A stretch of DNA of 64,000 bases from assembly GCF_016804325.1 (NCBI RefSeq), contig NZ_CP043628.1:82796-146795 (forward strand). The letters run 5' to 3'. The translations under genes and the position numbers were made by a program. Below are positions 30,204-38,011 of this stretch, piece after piece. Origin of the DNA: Methylobacterium aquaticum (GTDB lineage: Bacteria; Pseudomonadota; Alphaproteobacteria; Rhizobiales; Beijerinckiaceae). The number at the start of each line of letters is the position of its first letter. Within the stretch, counting starts at the first letter, position 1. Under the pieces are notes generated by a model. It had not been told where the DNA came from and did not search any database. It was given only the letters and a program-made list of their open reading frames with translations.

Positions 30204-30274
30204 TGTTCGTCGATGCCTCCGCGCATAAATGGATAATAGCATGGCCGAGCCGGCTTGGGAGCGCTCACATGTAG
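30202..30274 (+). pseudogene. VapC-type PIN toxin, truncated
   Basis: ATG 30202 begins MFVDASA, the standard first strand of VapC with its catalytic Asp. After about 7 codons the sequence becomes unrelated (HKWIIAW...) and stops at 30274. The rest of the PIN domain is absent, so the toxin is dead. The break at about 30222 also marks a drop in GC content and thus a rearrangement point. Confidence 0.6.
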
Positions 30275-30400
30275 CGGCACACTCATTACGTCTGGGGTAA
30301 GCAAGCGGCTGAGTCTATCATGAGGGCGATCGGATAAAATTCGATAGATTGCGCAATCCGATCTAATGATAAAAATCTCATCTTATTAATGAGAACATCG

Positions 30401-30553
30401 ATGAAATACGACTGGTGGATCGTATGGAATTATAGTGGATGCAGCCGAGGATTTTACAATAGGGGGTTGGATTGGTGGCAAATTACAATTCCATGGTCGC
30501 GCCGACTTCCGCGCATCGCACTGATTGTCAGGCGAATAGACGATCGAGCGTGA
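30401..30553 (+). CDS. Possible Trp-rich 50-residue protein
   Basis: It reads MKYDWWIVWNYSGCSRGFYN, then LDWWQITIPWSRRLP and an IALIVRR end. The aromatic, non-shadow composition in an AT-richer patch is the only support; the ribosome-binding site is weak (GAGAAC). It may be part of the foreign sequence that replaced vapC. Confidence 0.25.
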   Translation: MKYDWWIVWNYSGCSRGFYNRGLDWWQITIPWSRRLPRIALIVRRIDDRA

Positions 30554-31413
30554 GGCAATTCTACTCAGGCTTCGTACCAACCCTTTATGGCTGATGGTGG
30601 CCGAGGCGGGTAAGATCATGACGAAGTGATTGATTGAGACCTCGTAGAAGTCTGCTCCCCACCCCGAGCGGTCCTTCAACCATCGCAGCCCATCTATGCT
30701 CGAGATGATTGGGTTTTGACCCTTGATCACGACAGCTGAACCCGTTGTTGAGTCCTGATACGATGGCGACACCGGCCCAGATCTGCCGTAAGCAGGTCGT
30801 CGCGAATGGCCTCGGCACCCGGTACGGCCGGTATCCCGGCAGCAAGGAGAGGGCGTCGCGGCGCCGGCGGTGAGGGCACGCAATCGTCGAGGTTCCCTGT
30901 CCCGCCGGCACGATCGGCTGGTGTCCGCAGGAGCCGGCGGTATCGCCCTCACGGGCCCTCGAGCGGAGGCCTCCCTCACGGCGAGCAACTGGCACACCGG
31001 CCCTTTTCGGTGCAGGCACGGATGGCCGCAGGGAGCGGGCTGGCCCGGCCGGCGCAGCTCTGCTCCGTTGCGTCCTCGTACCGCGCTCATGTGGGAGGCG
31101 CTACGGAGCCATCGGCGTAGGGAGGCACCTTGTGAGCCGACCAGGGTGTTCCTGCCAGCTGGCGCCGAGCCGCCCAAGGGCCTCGTGGATGAGCGGTTCT
31201 ATCCGGGTCGCCCGGGACCACCGCAACGGCGGAAGCCGGGTTTCTTCCCCGCCGCCTGCGGCGTCTCCTCGCGCTAACCAAGAAACCCGGCCCTCGCCGT
31301 CCTCCGCTGCGCTGCGGCCTGCACGCAGGTGCGGCGCCGGTCGCCTCCGGCTCAACGACCGCCATCGAGGCCGCAAGGGTGCGGCTCCGGGCAATGGGAC
31401 AAGGAACACCACC
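30554..31413. other. No gene supported
   Basis: An 860-bp stretch between the toxin-antitoxin remnant and the DUF736 gene. GC rises again after about 30760. Several long frames are open on both strands but have Arg/Pro/Ala shadow composition. Confidence 0.45.
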
Positions 31414-31737
31414 ATGGCGACCATCGGCACCTTCACCCAGACTCAGACCGGCTTCTCAGGCGACATCGCCACCCTGACGATCCAGGCGCGTAAGGTCACG
31501 ATCGTGCCGGAGACGGAGCGCAGCGGCGAGACCGCGCCGACCCACCGGATCTACCTCGGCAAGGCCGAGATCGGGGCCGGCTGGGCCAAGGTGTCGAAGG
31601 GTGAGCGGGACTACATCTCGGTCAAGATCGACGACCCGAGCCTGCCGGCTCCCCTCTACGCCCGCCTCTTCGCCGAGGAGGACGGCAAGACCCACTCGCT
31701 GATCTGGACCCGCGAGAACAACCGCCGCCGGAGCTGA
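31414..31737 (+). CDS. DUF736 family protein
   Basis: It has 107 residues: MATIGTFTQTQTGFSGDIAT, VTIVPETERSGETAPTHRIY, GAGWAKVSKGERDYISVKID and SLIWTRENNRRRS. This is the full-length DUF736 protein, a small beta-rich protein carried on alphaproteobacterial plasmids next to conjugation or replication genes; its biochemical function is unknown. The start was chosen at ATG 31414, where the family begins. Confidence 0.9.
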   Translation: MATIGTFTQTQTGFSGDIATLTIQARKVTIVPETERSGETAPTHRIYLGKAEIGAGWAKVSKGERDYISVKIDDPSLPAPLYARLFAEEDGKTHSLIWTRENNRRRS

Positions 31738-31751
31738 CCCAGGCTTTCACG

Positions 31752-31775
31752 GGCCCCGCCGATCGCGGCGGGGCC
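31752..31775. terminator. GC-rich hairpin after DUF736 gene
   Basis: GGCCCCGCCG and CGGCGGGGCC flank the loop ATCG, a perfect 10-bp stem 14 bp after the stop codon. No T-tract follows. It is probably a terminator or transcript-stabilising hairpin. Confidence 0.55.
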
Positions 31776-31865
31776 GTACCTGCGATAGAAGGAGCCCGCT
31801 CGATGGCTTACGCGTTGGCCAGGATCACGCCCAGGCGCAAGCCCAAGCCGCCCGGGAGTTACATC

Positions 31866-32132
31866 ATGGTCGATCTCGTCACGAAGGAAGACCTTCTCAC
31901 CTCCCAGGAGCTTCAGACGCTCACGATGACCGTGCGGCTGGGTGGCATGATGGTGGCCGGCTTCGTCACCATGTTCGGGGCGCTCGCCGCTCTCATCAAG
32001 CTCACCAGACCGGCATCTCGGCCCGCGCCGCCGCCCGCCGTTCGCTCCGGACTGCGTCCTCGCGGCCGGATCGTCTCCTCCGCCAATTCCCGCAGGATCT
32101 CGGCGCGCGTGGCCAAGCCCTTCGGCACGTAG
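31866..32132 (+). CDS. Small membrane protein, C-terminus probably lost
   Basis: It starts MVDLVTKEDLLTSQELQTLT and has one hydrophobic helix (GGMMVAGFVTMFGALAALIK). After residue 45 the frame becomes RPASRPAPPPAV-like, the antisense of the gene running the other way. An upstream ATG at 31803 is also possible. It resembles the small coiled/TM protein at 47350 in plan. The natural C-terminus seems to have been replaced at about 32005. Confidence 0.45.
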   Translation: MVDLVTKEDLLTSQELQTLTMTVRLGGMMVAGFVTMFGALAALIKLTRPASRPAPPPAVRSGLRPRGRIVSSANSRRISARVAKPFGT

Positions 32133-32338
32133 CCGAGTTGTACGAGTAGCAGGTTCAGCAGCTTGAATTGGTGCGTGTGCTCGACCTGTGCATTCGCCAA
32201 CTCGCTCTTGCTCACACCGGCCGCGGGCCGGCCATCGTCCTCCAGCACATCGAGCCGCATCAGCGCCGTGAGATAGAGGCGGTGGGCTGTGCGGGTGCGC
32301 TGTTCGAGAGTCTCCCCTTCGCCGCTCGTGCGATCCAA
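31913..32338 (-). CDS. Hypothetical helical protein, C-terminus probably chimeric
   Basis: A TTG start at 32338 follows GAGGGGGA. The first 100 residues look real and helical: LEQRTRTAHRLYLTALMRLD, ANAQVEHTHQFKLLNLLL, QLGYVPKGLATRAEILRELA. The last 35 residues are the antisense of the small membrane gene. Two convergent genes thus appear to have been joined tail to tail by a deletion. Function unknown. Confidence 0.5.
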   Translation of the reverse strand: MDRTSGEGETLEQRTRTAHRLYLTALMRLDVLEDDGRPAAGVSKSELANAQVEHTHQFKLLNLLLVQLGYVPKGLATRAEILRELAEETIRPRGRSPERTAGGGAGRDAGLVSLMRAASAPNMVTKPATIMPPSRTVIVSV

Positions 32339-32588
32339 GGTCGTCCCCCTCGTCTTGCCCTGCCGCAGGGAATTCCGTGCGGTTCCCTTGCAATCGTAAG
32401 ATATATTATTTTATCGATCCAGCAACCAAGAGGCGAGTGTGCCATAAGCGCCTGTTGCCGGCGCGCATCTCCCTGGCTCGCGTCGTGGCCAGGCCGGGAG
32501 GTCGCGCCGGAGGCAGAGAAGGCCTGGAAGGTCACGACGGGAGATCAGGCCGGAGAGAGGCTCCGGCGCCCGTCGCGAGACCACACCG

Positions 32589-33605
32589 ATGGCCCGACGC
32601 CCCTCCTCCCGGAAAGCCCCTGCCCGCCGCACCGAGGCCGCTCCAGCCTCGCGCGTCGACCTCTACCAGCGCATCACCGACACGATCATCGCCCAGCTCG
32701 AGCAGGGCCGGGTGCCCTGGGTGCAGCCGTGGGGCGATCTGCCGGGTGCCGCTGCGGTCGGGATGCCGCGCAATGCCCAGACCGAGCGGGCGTATTCCGG
32801 CATCAACGTCATGCTGCTGTGGGCAAGCGGCATGGAAGCGGGCTACCCGACCCAGCGCTGGCTGACCTTCCGCCAGGCGCTCGCCCTCGGCGGCTGCGTG
32901 CGCCGCGGCGAGAAGGGCACCCCGGTCGTTTACGCCAACCGCTTCACCCCCGAGCAGGAGCGTGAACGGGCTAGCGCTGCCGGTGAGGAGGCGCGGTCGA
33001 TCGCCTTCCTCAAGCAGTACACGGTGTTCAACGCCGCGCAGTGCGACGGCCTGCCGGAGAACCTGTACGTGCCGCCCCCGTCGCCGCGCGAGGACCTGAT
33101 CGAGCCGCGCTTCCGCGCGCTGATGGAGGCGAGCGGGGTGCCCATGCACATGGGCGGGCAGAGGGCATTCTACCGCCCGGCCGATGACGCGATCGTGCTG
33201 CCGCCGCCCCAATCCTTCTTCGAGCCGGTGAACTTCCACCGGACCGCGGCGCATGAGCTGTCCCATGCGACCGGCCACCCCTCCCGGCTGGCCCGCGACT
33301 TCAGCGGGCGCTTCGGCAGCGAGGGCTACGCCCGCGAGGAACTGGTGGCCGAGATCTCGGCGGCCTACGTCTGCGCGAGCCTCGGCATCGTACCGACGGT
33401 GCGGCATGCCGACTACATCGCGTCCTGGCTCGATGTGCTGCGCTCGGATCCCCGCGCGATCGTGCAGGCGGCGGGGATGGCCAGCCGCTCGGCCGACTGG
33501 CTGCTCGCTCGCCTACCGGCCGAGCTCGCCGCGGACGGCGCCGGCGGGCCGGACGAGGGAGATGAGAGCGACGAGATCCCGGCGGACATGCAGGCGGCAG
33601 CGTGA
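32589..33605 (+). CDS. ardC: ArdC-like antirestriction protein / zincin
   Basis: It has 338 residues. The N-terminal ssDNA-binding domain shows DLYQRITDTIIAQLEQGRVP, NAQTERAYSGIN and RRGEKGTPVVYANRF. The C-terminal metalloprotease-like domain contains HRTAAHELSHATGH (HExxH-type HELSH) and YAREELVAEISAAYVCASLG. ArdC proteins protect incoming plasmid DNA from restriction. An Ala/Gly/Asp-rich tail is extra. It overlaps the next gene by one base, so they are coupled. Confidence 0.9.
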   Translation: MARRPSSRKAPARRTEAAPASRVDLYQRITDTIIAQLEQGRVPWVQPWGDLPGAAAVGMPRNAQTERAYSGINVMLLWASGMEAGYPTQRWLTFRQALALGGCVRRGEKGTPVVYANRFTPEQERERASAAGEEARSIAFLKQYTVFNAAQCDGLPENLYVPPPSPREDLIEPRFRALMEASGVPMHMGGQRAFYRPADDAIVLPPPQSFFEPVNFHRTAAHELSHATGHPSRLARDFSGRFGSEGYAREELVAEISAAYVCASLGIVPTVRHADYIASWLDVLRSDPRAIVQAAGMASRSADWLLARLPAELAADGAGGPDEGDESDEIPADMQAAA

Positions 33606-34378
33606 TGCGGTTCAAGCGCTGGCCGCGGCCGACGGCCTACGAGGACACGTCGCGCAAGCGCGCGGCGTACCGGCGCAAGCAGGTCCGCGAACAGGCGGCC
33701 CTGCCCCTGTTCGCGCCCGTCATCGCCGAGCGGCAGCTCGACGTCGGCGAGGAGATGATCCGGCGCACCGGGTACTGGGAGCGCCAGCAGCAGGAGAGCC
33801 GTCGGCAGCGGGCCGCGGGCTGGCGCCGGGCTCGCGAGCGCCTGTTCAAGCACCCTGAGCCTCGCCGCTTGGCGATCCGGGCGCTGTGGCGGATCTGCCC
33901 GTACCCGGCCGATCCGAGCTACCTCGCAACGCTACTCAACGAGATCGCCACGGGGCGGATCGACCCGGCGCGGCCCCCATGGGGTGGGCGACACACGCTT
34001 ACCCCGCGGACGACACCGAACCCAGCGAGCTTCGGGGAGGCCTTCCACCAGATCGGACAGCGCACGGTTGGCGGCGGGCCGAAGACGACGGGCGCCGAGG
34101 AGCGCCTGTTCTGCGGCAATCTCGGGTCGGGGATCCTGTTCCTCGCCTCGCGCGTGCGGCTGATCGAACCGAGGGAGAGCTTCTACACCACGTCCAACCA
34201 CCGTCTGCGCGACAGCCACGTCGGCCGGTCCGGGCATTGGATCGACCTCAAGGTGCGAGGTCACTGTTCGGATGCAGACTTGGCCGTGATCGCCCGCCTG
34301 GCTCAAGCCGAGGACACCCGCCCCGTGATCGTCCGGCGGCATCGCGGATCCGGGCCAGAGCAGGAGGAGGGCATCTGA
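33605..34378 (+). CDS. Conserved plasmid hypothetical protein
   Basis: It has 257 residues and starts at the ATG overlapping the ardC stop (TGATG). A basic N-terminal half (KRAAYRRKQVREQAALPLFA, YWERQQQESRRQRAAGWRRA) is followed by YPADPSYLATLLNEIATGRI and a folded C-terminal part with ERLFCGNLGSGILFLASRVR, ESFYTTSNHRLRDSHVGRSG and HWIDLKVRGHC. I recognise similar proteins as plasmid-borne hypotheticals but know no function. Coupling to ardC suggests a role in transfer or establishment. Confidence 0.6.
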   Translation: MRFKRWPRPTAYEDTSRKRAAYRRKQVREQAALPLFAPVIAERQLDVGEEMIRRTGYWERQQQESRRQRAAGWRRARERLFKHPEPRRLAIRALWRICPYPADPSYLATLLNEIATGRIDPARPPWGGRHTLTPRTTPNPASFGEAFHQIGQRTVGGGPKTTGAEERLFCGNLGSGILFLASRVRLIEPRESFYTTSNHRLRDSHVGRSGHWIDLKVRGHCSDADLAVIARLAQAEDTRPVIVRRHRGSGPEQEEGI

Positions 34379-34438
34379 GGGCAGAGTTTCTCGACACCAG
34401 GACAGACCCTGCTCCCCGCCACTCGGAGGCAGGCTCTA

Positions 34439-34582
34439 GTGGCCGAACCCCATCCCTACTCGATGACCCTCGATCTGGACGTTCAGGATCCCTCCCGCGT
34501 GCTCGAAGCCGCGGCCGGCAAACTGGTCTCGCCATTGACCCTCACCGAGGATCCCGGCGCCGCCCGTCAGGCCGCTGCCTGA
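34439..34582 (+). CDS. Short 47-residue hypothetical protein
   Basis: GTG 34439 opens a frame reading VAEPHPYSMTLDLDVQDPSR, then VLEAAAGKLVSPLTLTEDPG and QAAA. The composition is protein-like rather than a shadow (acidic, regular hydrophobics). It lies between the previous gene and parB in the same direction. No strong ribosome-binding site was seen. Confidence 0.4.
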   Translation: MAEPHPYSMTLDLDVQDPSRVLEAAAGKLVSPLTLTEDPGAARQAAA

Positions 34583-34696
34583 TCCGGCCCAGTCTCAGTC
34601 CCGGGGGCCCCTTCCGGAGTCAGAGGGGGGCTTCGCCTGCGTGAGGGTTTTGAGGTCGGGAGAGAGCCCGGCCGCCCGAACTAAGGATGATGAGCC

Positions 34697-36955
34697 ATGA
34701 CTAGGACCAAGGCCGCCGCCAAGATCGCCGCCACCGTCAAGATCGTACTGACCGAGGTGGCGTCGATCCCGTTCGACAAGCTCAGTCTGTCCCAAGCGAA
34801 CGTCCGCCGGATCGCCGACGGTATGAGCATCGAAGATCTCGCCGCCGACATCGCCCACCGCGGCCTGCTCCAGAGCCTGAACGTGCGCCCGGTCCTCGAC
34901 GAGGCAGGCCAGGAGACTGGCCGCTACGAGGTGCCGGCCGGGGGGCGCCGCTACCGCGCGCTCGAGCATCTCGTGACCACCGGCCGGATGGCCAAGACTG
35001 TCAAGGTGCCCTGCATCGTGCGCGCGGCCGGCAGTGCGATCAGCGCGACCGAGGACTCGATCGCCGAGAACGCGATGCGCGAGGCCCTGCACCCGCTTGA
35101 CCAGTACCGGGCGTTCAAGGTGCTTGCCGACACCGGCATGTCCACCGCCGACATCGCGGCGCGCTTCTTCGTCTCGGAGAAGATCGTGATCCAGCGCCTG
35201 CGGCTCGCCGGGGTCAGCCCGACCCTGCTCGAGGCCTACGGCGCCGGCCAGATGACGCTGGAATGCCTGATCGCCTTCACGGTCACGGAGGACCAGGCGC
35301 GCCAGGTGCAGGTCTGGGAGGCGCTGAAGAAGCGGGGCGGGTTGAGCAACTGGGGCATCCGCCAGGCTCTGACCGAGCGCACGGTGAGCATGGGCGAGCC
35401 GCGCGCCATCTTCGTCGGCCAGGATGCCTACGAGGCCGCCGGCGGCGTGGTCCTGCGTGACCTGTTCACGGAGCGCGGCGAAGAGTGGTTCCAGGATCCC
35501 GCGCTGCTCGACCGTCTGGCTGAAGCGAAGCTGGCCGAGTTCGGTGCCACCGTGGCGGCCGAGGGCTGGAAGTGGGTCGAGGTGTCGCTCGCGCTGATGA
35601 GCAGCCGCGTCCACGGCCTGCGCGTCCTACCGACCCGCTCCGATCTGAGCAAGGCGGAGCAGGAGGCCTTGGAGGTGGCCCTGACCGAGCGCGAGCAACT
35701 CGACAACGAGTACGGCTACAGCGAGGACGAGTGGCCCGCCGACGCCGCGCATCGGATGGCTGTGCTGGAGGGTGAGATCGCCGCGCTCGAGGCGCGCGCC
35801 GCCATCTACGACCCGGCCGACATCGCGATCGGCGGCGCCTTCATCACCCTCGATTACAGCGGCCAGCCGAGCGTCCGACGCGGCTATGTCCGGCTGGAGG
35901 ACGAGCCCCGGGCGGAAGCCGAGACCACGGCGGGGGCGGAGCATGGATCTGCCCCGGCGGCCGCGGCGCAGGCGCCGCTCGGCGAGCCGGTCGCGCCCTC
36001 CTCGGGCGGGGTTGCCGCCCCGGCGCCGGTGGTGATGCGCACGGTCATCACGATCGGGGGCGGCGCTGCCCCGGTCCCCCCCGCTGCGGAGCCGGAGGAG
36101 GTCGAGCGCCCGCTCTCCGAGCAGCACCGGATCGAGCTGACCACCTACCGCACCATCGCGCTGCGCGAGGCGTTGGCTGACGATCCGGTCGCCGCCTTCA
36201 TCGCGGTTCTGCACGCCATGGTGATCCGGGTCATCGTCACCGCCTACCGCACCGGGTCCTGCCTGGAGATTTCGGCCTCCTCGGCCCGGCCCGACCACAC
36301 CGTCCAGGGCCTCGAGGCGTACCGGCCGGCGAGCGCCCTCGACGTGAGGCGCGAGGCGTGGGCCCGGCGCCTGCCGGCCGACCACGAGGCGATCTGGGAC
36401 TTCCTGGTTGATCTTAGCTCCGAGGAGCGCACCGAGCTGTTCGCGCTCTGCGCCGGCCTCTCGATCAACGCCGCGCACTCGCCCCATGACCGCCGCCCCG
36501 AGGCGATGCCGCATGCCGACCAGATCGCGACCCTCGTCGGTCTCGACATGACCCGCGACTGGAAGCCGACGGCCGCCAACTATTTCAACCGGGTGACCAA
36601 GGGCCGGATCCTGGAGGCGGTGCGCGAGGCCAAGGGTGAGGACACCGCGCGCCTGCTCGAAGGGCTCAAGAAGTCGGAGATGGCGCGCGAGGCCGAGCGG
36701 CTGATGGCCGACAGCGGCTGGCTGCCCGAGCTGCTGCGCACGCCCGGCCTGACCGCCGAGGTGCCGAGCGAGCCGGCCGAGGCCGCCGATCCCGAGGGGA
36801 ACCAGGCGGTCGAGGGCGACGCCTTGCCGAAATTCCTAGTCGCCGGCGCGGCTGAGGCTGAGGGAGAGGCCGAGCCGCTTCCGTCCTTCCTCGACGGCGA
36901 GGACGGCCCGGGCGACGGCGATCACGACATGGGGTACGCCATCGCCGCCGAGTGA
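34697..36955 (+). CDS. Large ParB/RepB-type DNA-binding protein
   Basis: It has 752 residues. The N-terminal ParB-like domain runs at about 20-150: IPFDKLSLSQANVRRIADGM, VPAGGRRYRALEHL, DSIAENAMREALHPLDQYRA; the helix-turn-helix is IAARFFVSEKIVIQRLRLAG. Then come long helical regions with an EREQLDNEYGYSEDEWPADA coiled segment, an Ala/Pro linker near 410-460 and an acidic C-terminus. Much larger than canonical ParB (about 300 residues); no parA partner adjoins. Probably a plasmid gene regulator or partition-related protein. Confidence 0.85.
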   Translation: MTRTKAAAKIAATVKIVLTEVASIPFDKLSLSQANVRRIADGMSIEDLAADIAHRGLLQSLNVRPVLDEAGQETGRYEVPAGGRRYRALEHLVTTGRMAKTVKVPCIVRAAGSAISATEDSIAENAMREALHPLDQYRAFKVLADTGMSTADIAARFFVSEKIVIQRLRLAGVSPTLLEAYGAGQMTLECLIAFTVTEDQARQVQVWEALKKRGGLSNWGIRQALTERTVSMGEPRAIFVGQDAYEAAGGVVLRDLFTERGEEWFQDPALLDRLAEAKLAEFGATVAAEGWKWVEVSLALMSSRVHGLRVLPTRSDLSKAEQEALEVALTEREQLDNEYGYSEDEWPADAAHRMAVLEGEIAALEARAAIYDPADIAIGGAFITLDYSGQPSVRRGYVRLEDEPRAEAETTAGAEHGSAPAAAAQAPLGEPVAPSSGGVAAPAPVVMRTVITIGGGAAPVPPAAEPEEVERPLSEQHRIELTTYRTIALREALADDPVAAFIAVLHAMVIRVIVTAYRTGSCLEISASSARPDHTVQGLEAYRPASALDVRREAWARRLPADHEAIWDFLVDLSSEERTELFALCAGLSINAAHSPHDRRPEAMPHADQIATLVGLDMTRDWKPTAANYFNRVTKGRILEAVREAKGEDTARLLEGLKKSEMAREAERLMADSGWLPELLRTPGLTAEVPSEPAEAADPEGNQAVEGDALPKFLVAGAAEAEGEAEPLPSFLDGEDGPGDGDHDMGYAIAAE

Positions 36956-37134
36956 GGGCTATGGATGGGTGCGGGCCGTGCGCTCGTACCCGTCCCTGCC
37001 CAGATCTTTGAAGGTGTGCCACGGCGACCTGCTGAGGACGCTCACCAACGCCGACCGTGGGGAGCGCGTCGGGTGGTGGCGCAGGACGAAGGCGGTGGCC
37101 TGATCTCGCCCACGATCTGCACGAGGCCCAGGCG

Positions 37135-37812
37135 TCAGCCCGGGCTTGCGGCCTGCGCCACCTCGCCCTGCCGGCGCCACACGGCTCGGGTGAGATCCGT
37201 GTCGGACGCCTTCGGCTTGGAAAAGGTTTCGACGCTCTGCGTCTGCCTCTTGGCTTTCATGACGTAGGTCTTGCGCGGCTTGGCCGTGCTGCGGTCGTAC
37301 TTCCCGAGATGCCTCTGGCGGGCGAGCTCAGCGCGATGCTTGAGGTCGGCCGCTGGCATCATCGGGTAGTCGTCGGGCAGGCCCCACTTCTTGCGGTAGG
37401 CGTCCGGCGTCAGGCCGAACAGCCGGAGGTGCCGGGCCAGCATCCGGTAGCGCATGCCGTCCTCGAAGCAGACAAGGTACGTCTCCTGGACCGAGTCCGC
37501 CATCTCCTTGAGCGAGAGGAGGCGCGCCGGGGCCTGCGGGCGGGGATAGTCCGACGCGACGTAGGACACTTCGGGTACGGCCGGGGCGATCACGGACGCC
37601 GTCAGGGCGATCTCGATGTCGCGCGGAGACCTAAGCGCCCTCGACACCGTCGTGACGAACGTGGCGAGATCATCGGCCGGCAACCGGTTGCCGGCCACAT
37701 ATCCCATCACGATCCGAGCCGTGCAGCGCAAGAGATCGGCGTCTTCATTCGATTGCGGCCGGTTCAACCGACGAATCCCTCCGCTGTGTCTGATTGTTTC
37801 ATGCAAGCGCAT
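37135..37812 (-). CDS. MucR/Ros-like regulator with altered zinc finger
   Basis: It has 225 residues from ATG 37812 (TTG 37830 is also possible). N-terminal MucR region: ARIVMGYVAGNRLPADDLAT. The DNA-binding part reads CFEDGMRYRMLARHLRLFG, then LTPDAYRKKWGLPDDYPMM. Normal MucR has CxxCG..., then HL...H; here the second Cys is Asp and the second His position is Phe or Gly-adjacent, so zinc binding is doubtful. Zinc-free Ros homologues are known in Mesorhizobium. It has an additional basic C-terminus (KPRKTYVMKAKRQ). Confidence 0.82.
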   Translation of the reverse strand: MRLHETIRHSGGIRRLNRPQSNEDADLLRCTARIVMGYVAGNRLPADDLATFVTTVSRALRSPRDIEIALTASVIAPAVPEVSYVASDYPRPQAPARLLSLKEMADSVQETYLVCFEDGMRYRMLARHLRLFGLTPDAYRKKWGLPDDYPMMPAADLKHRAELARQRHLGKYDRSTAKPRKTYVMKAKRQTQSVETFSKPKASDTDLTRAVWRRQGEVAQAASPG

Positions 37813-38011
37813 GACTCGGCCATCGGTCAATGGTCTTAACCATTCCGCAAGGAAGCTGCTGTGTGGAACGGCACTCGGTGTGTCCGCGATACTGCACTGC
37901 GGGATTAAAATTCTGCGTGCTGAGAGGAAGAGAAGCCCTGTCGGGGATTAAGCCGGCGCGAGGACGAGAGAGAGCCCTGCGGCCCGGCATGATCTGACAG
38001 GAGCCGCGCCC

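Noticed and set aside
30386..31177. 263-residue minus-strand frame
   Set aside because: No ribosome-binding site, mixed shadow composition and a change of base composition within it.
35627..36514. 295-residue minus-strand frame opposite the large parB-like gene
   Set aside because: Shadow frame; the plus-strand gene is clearly coding.
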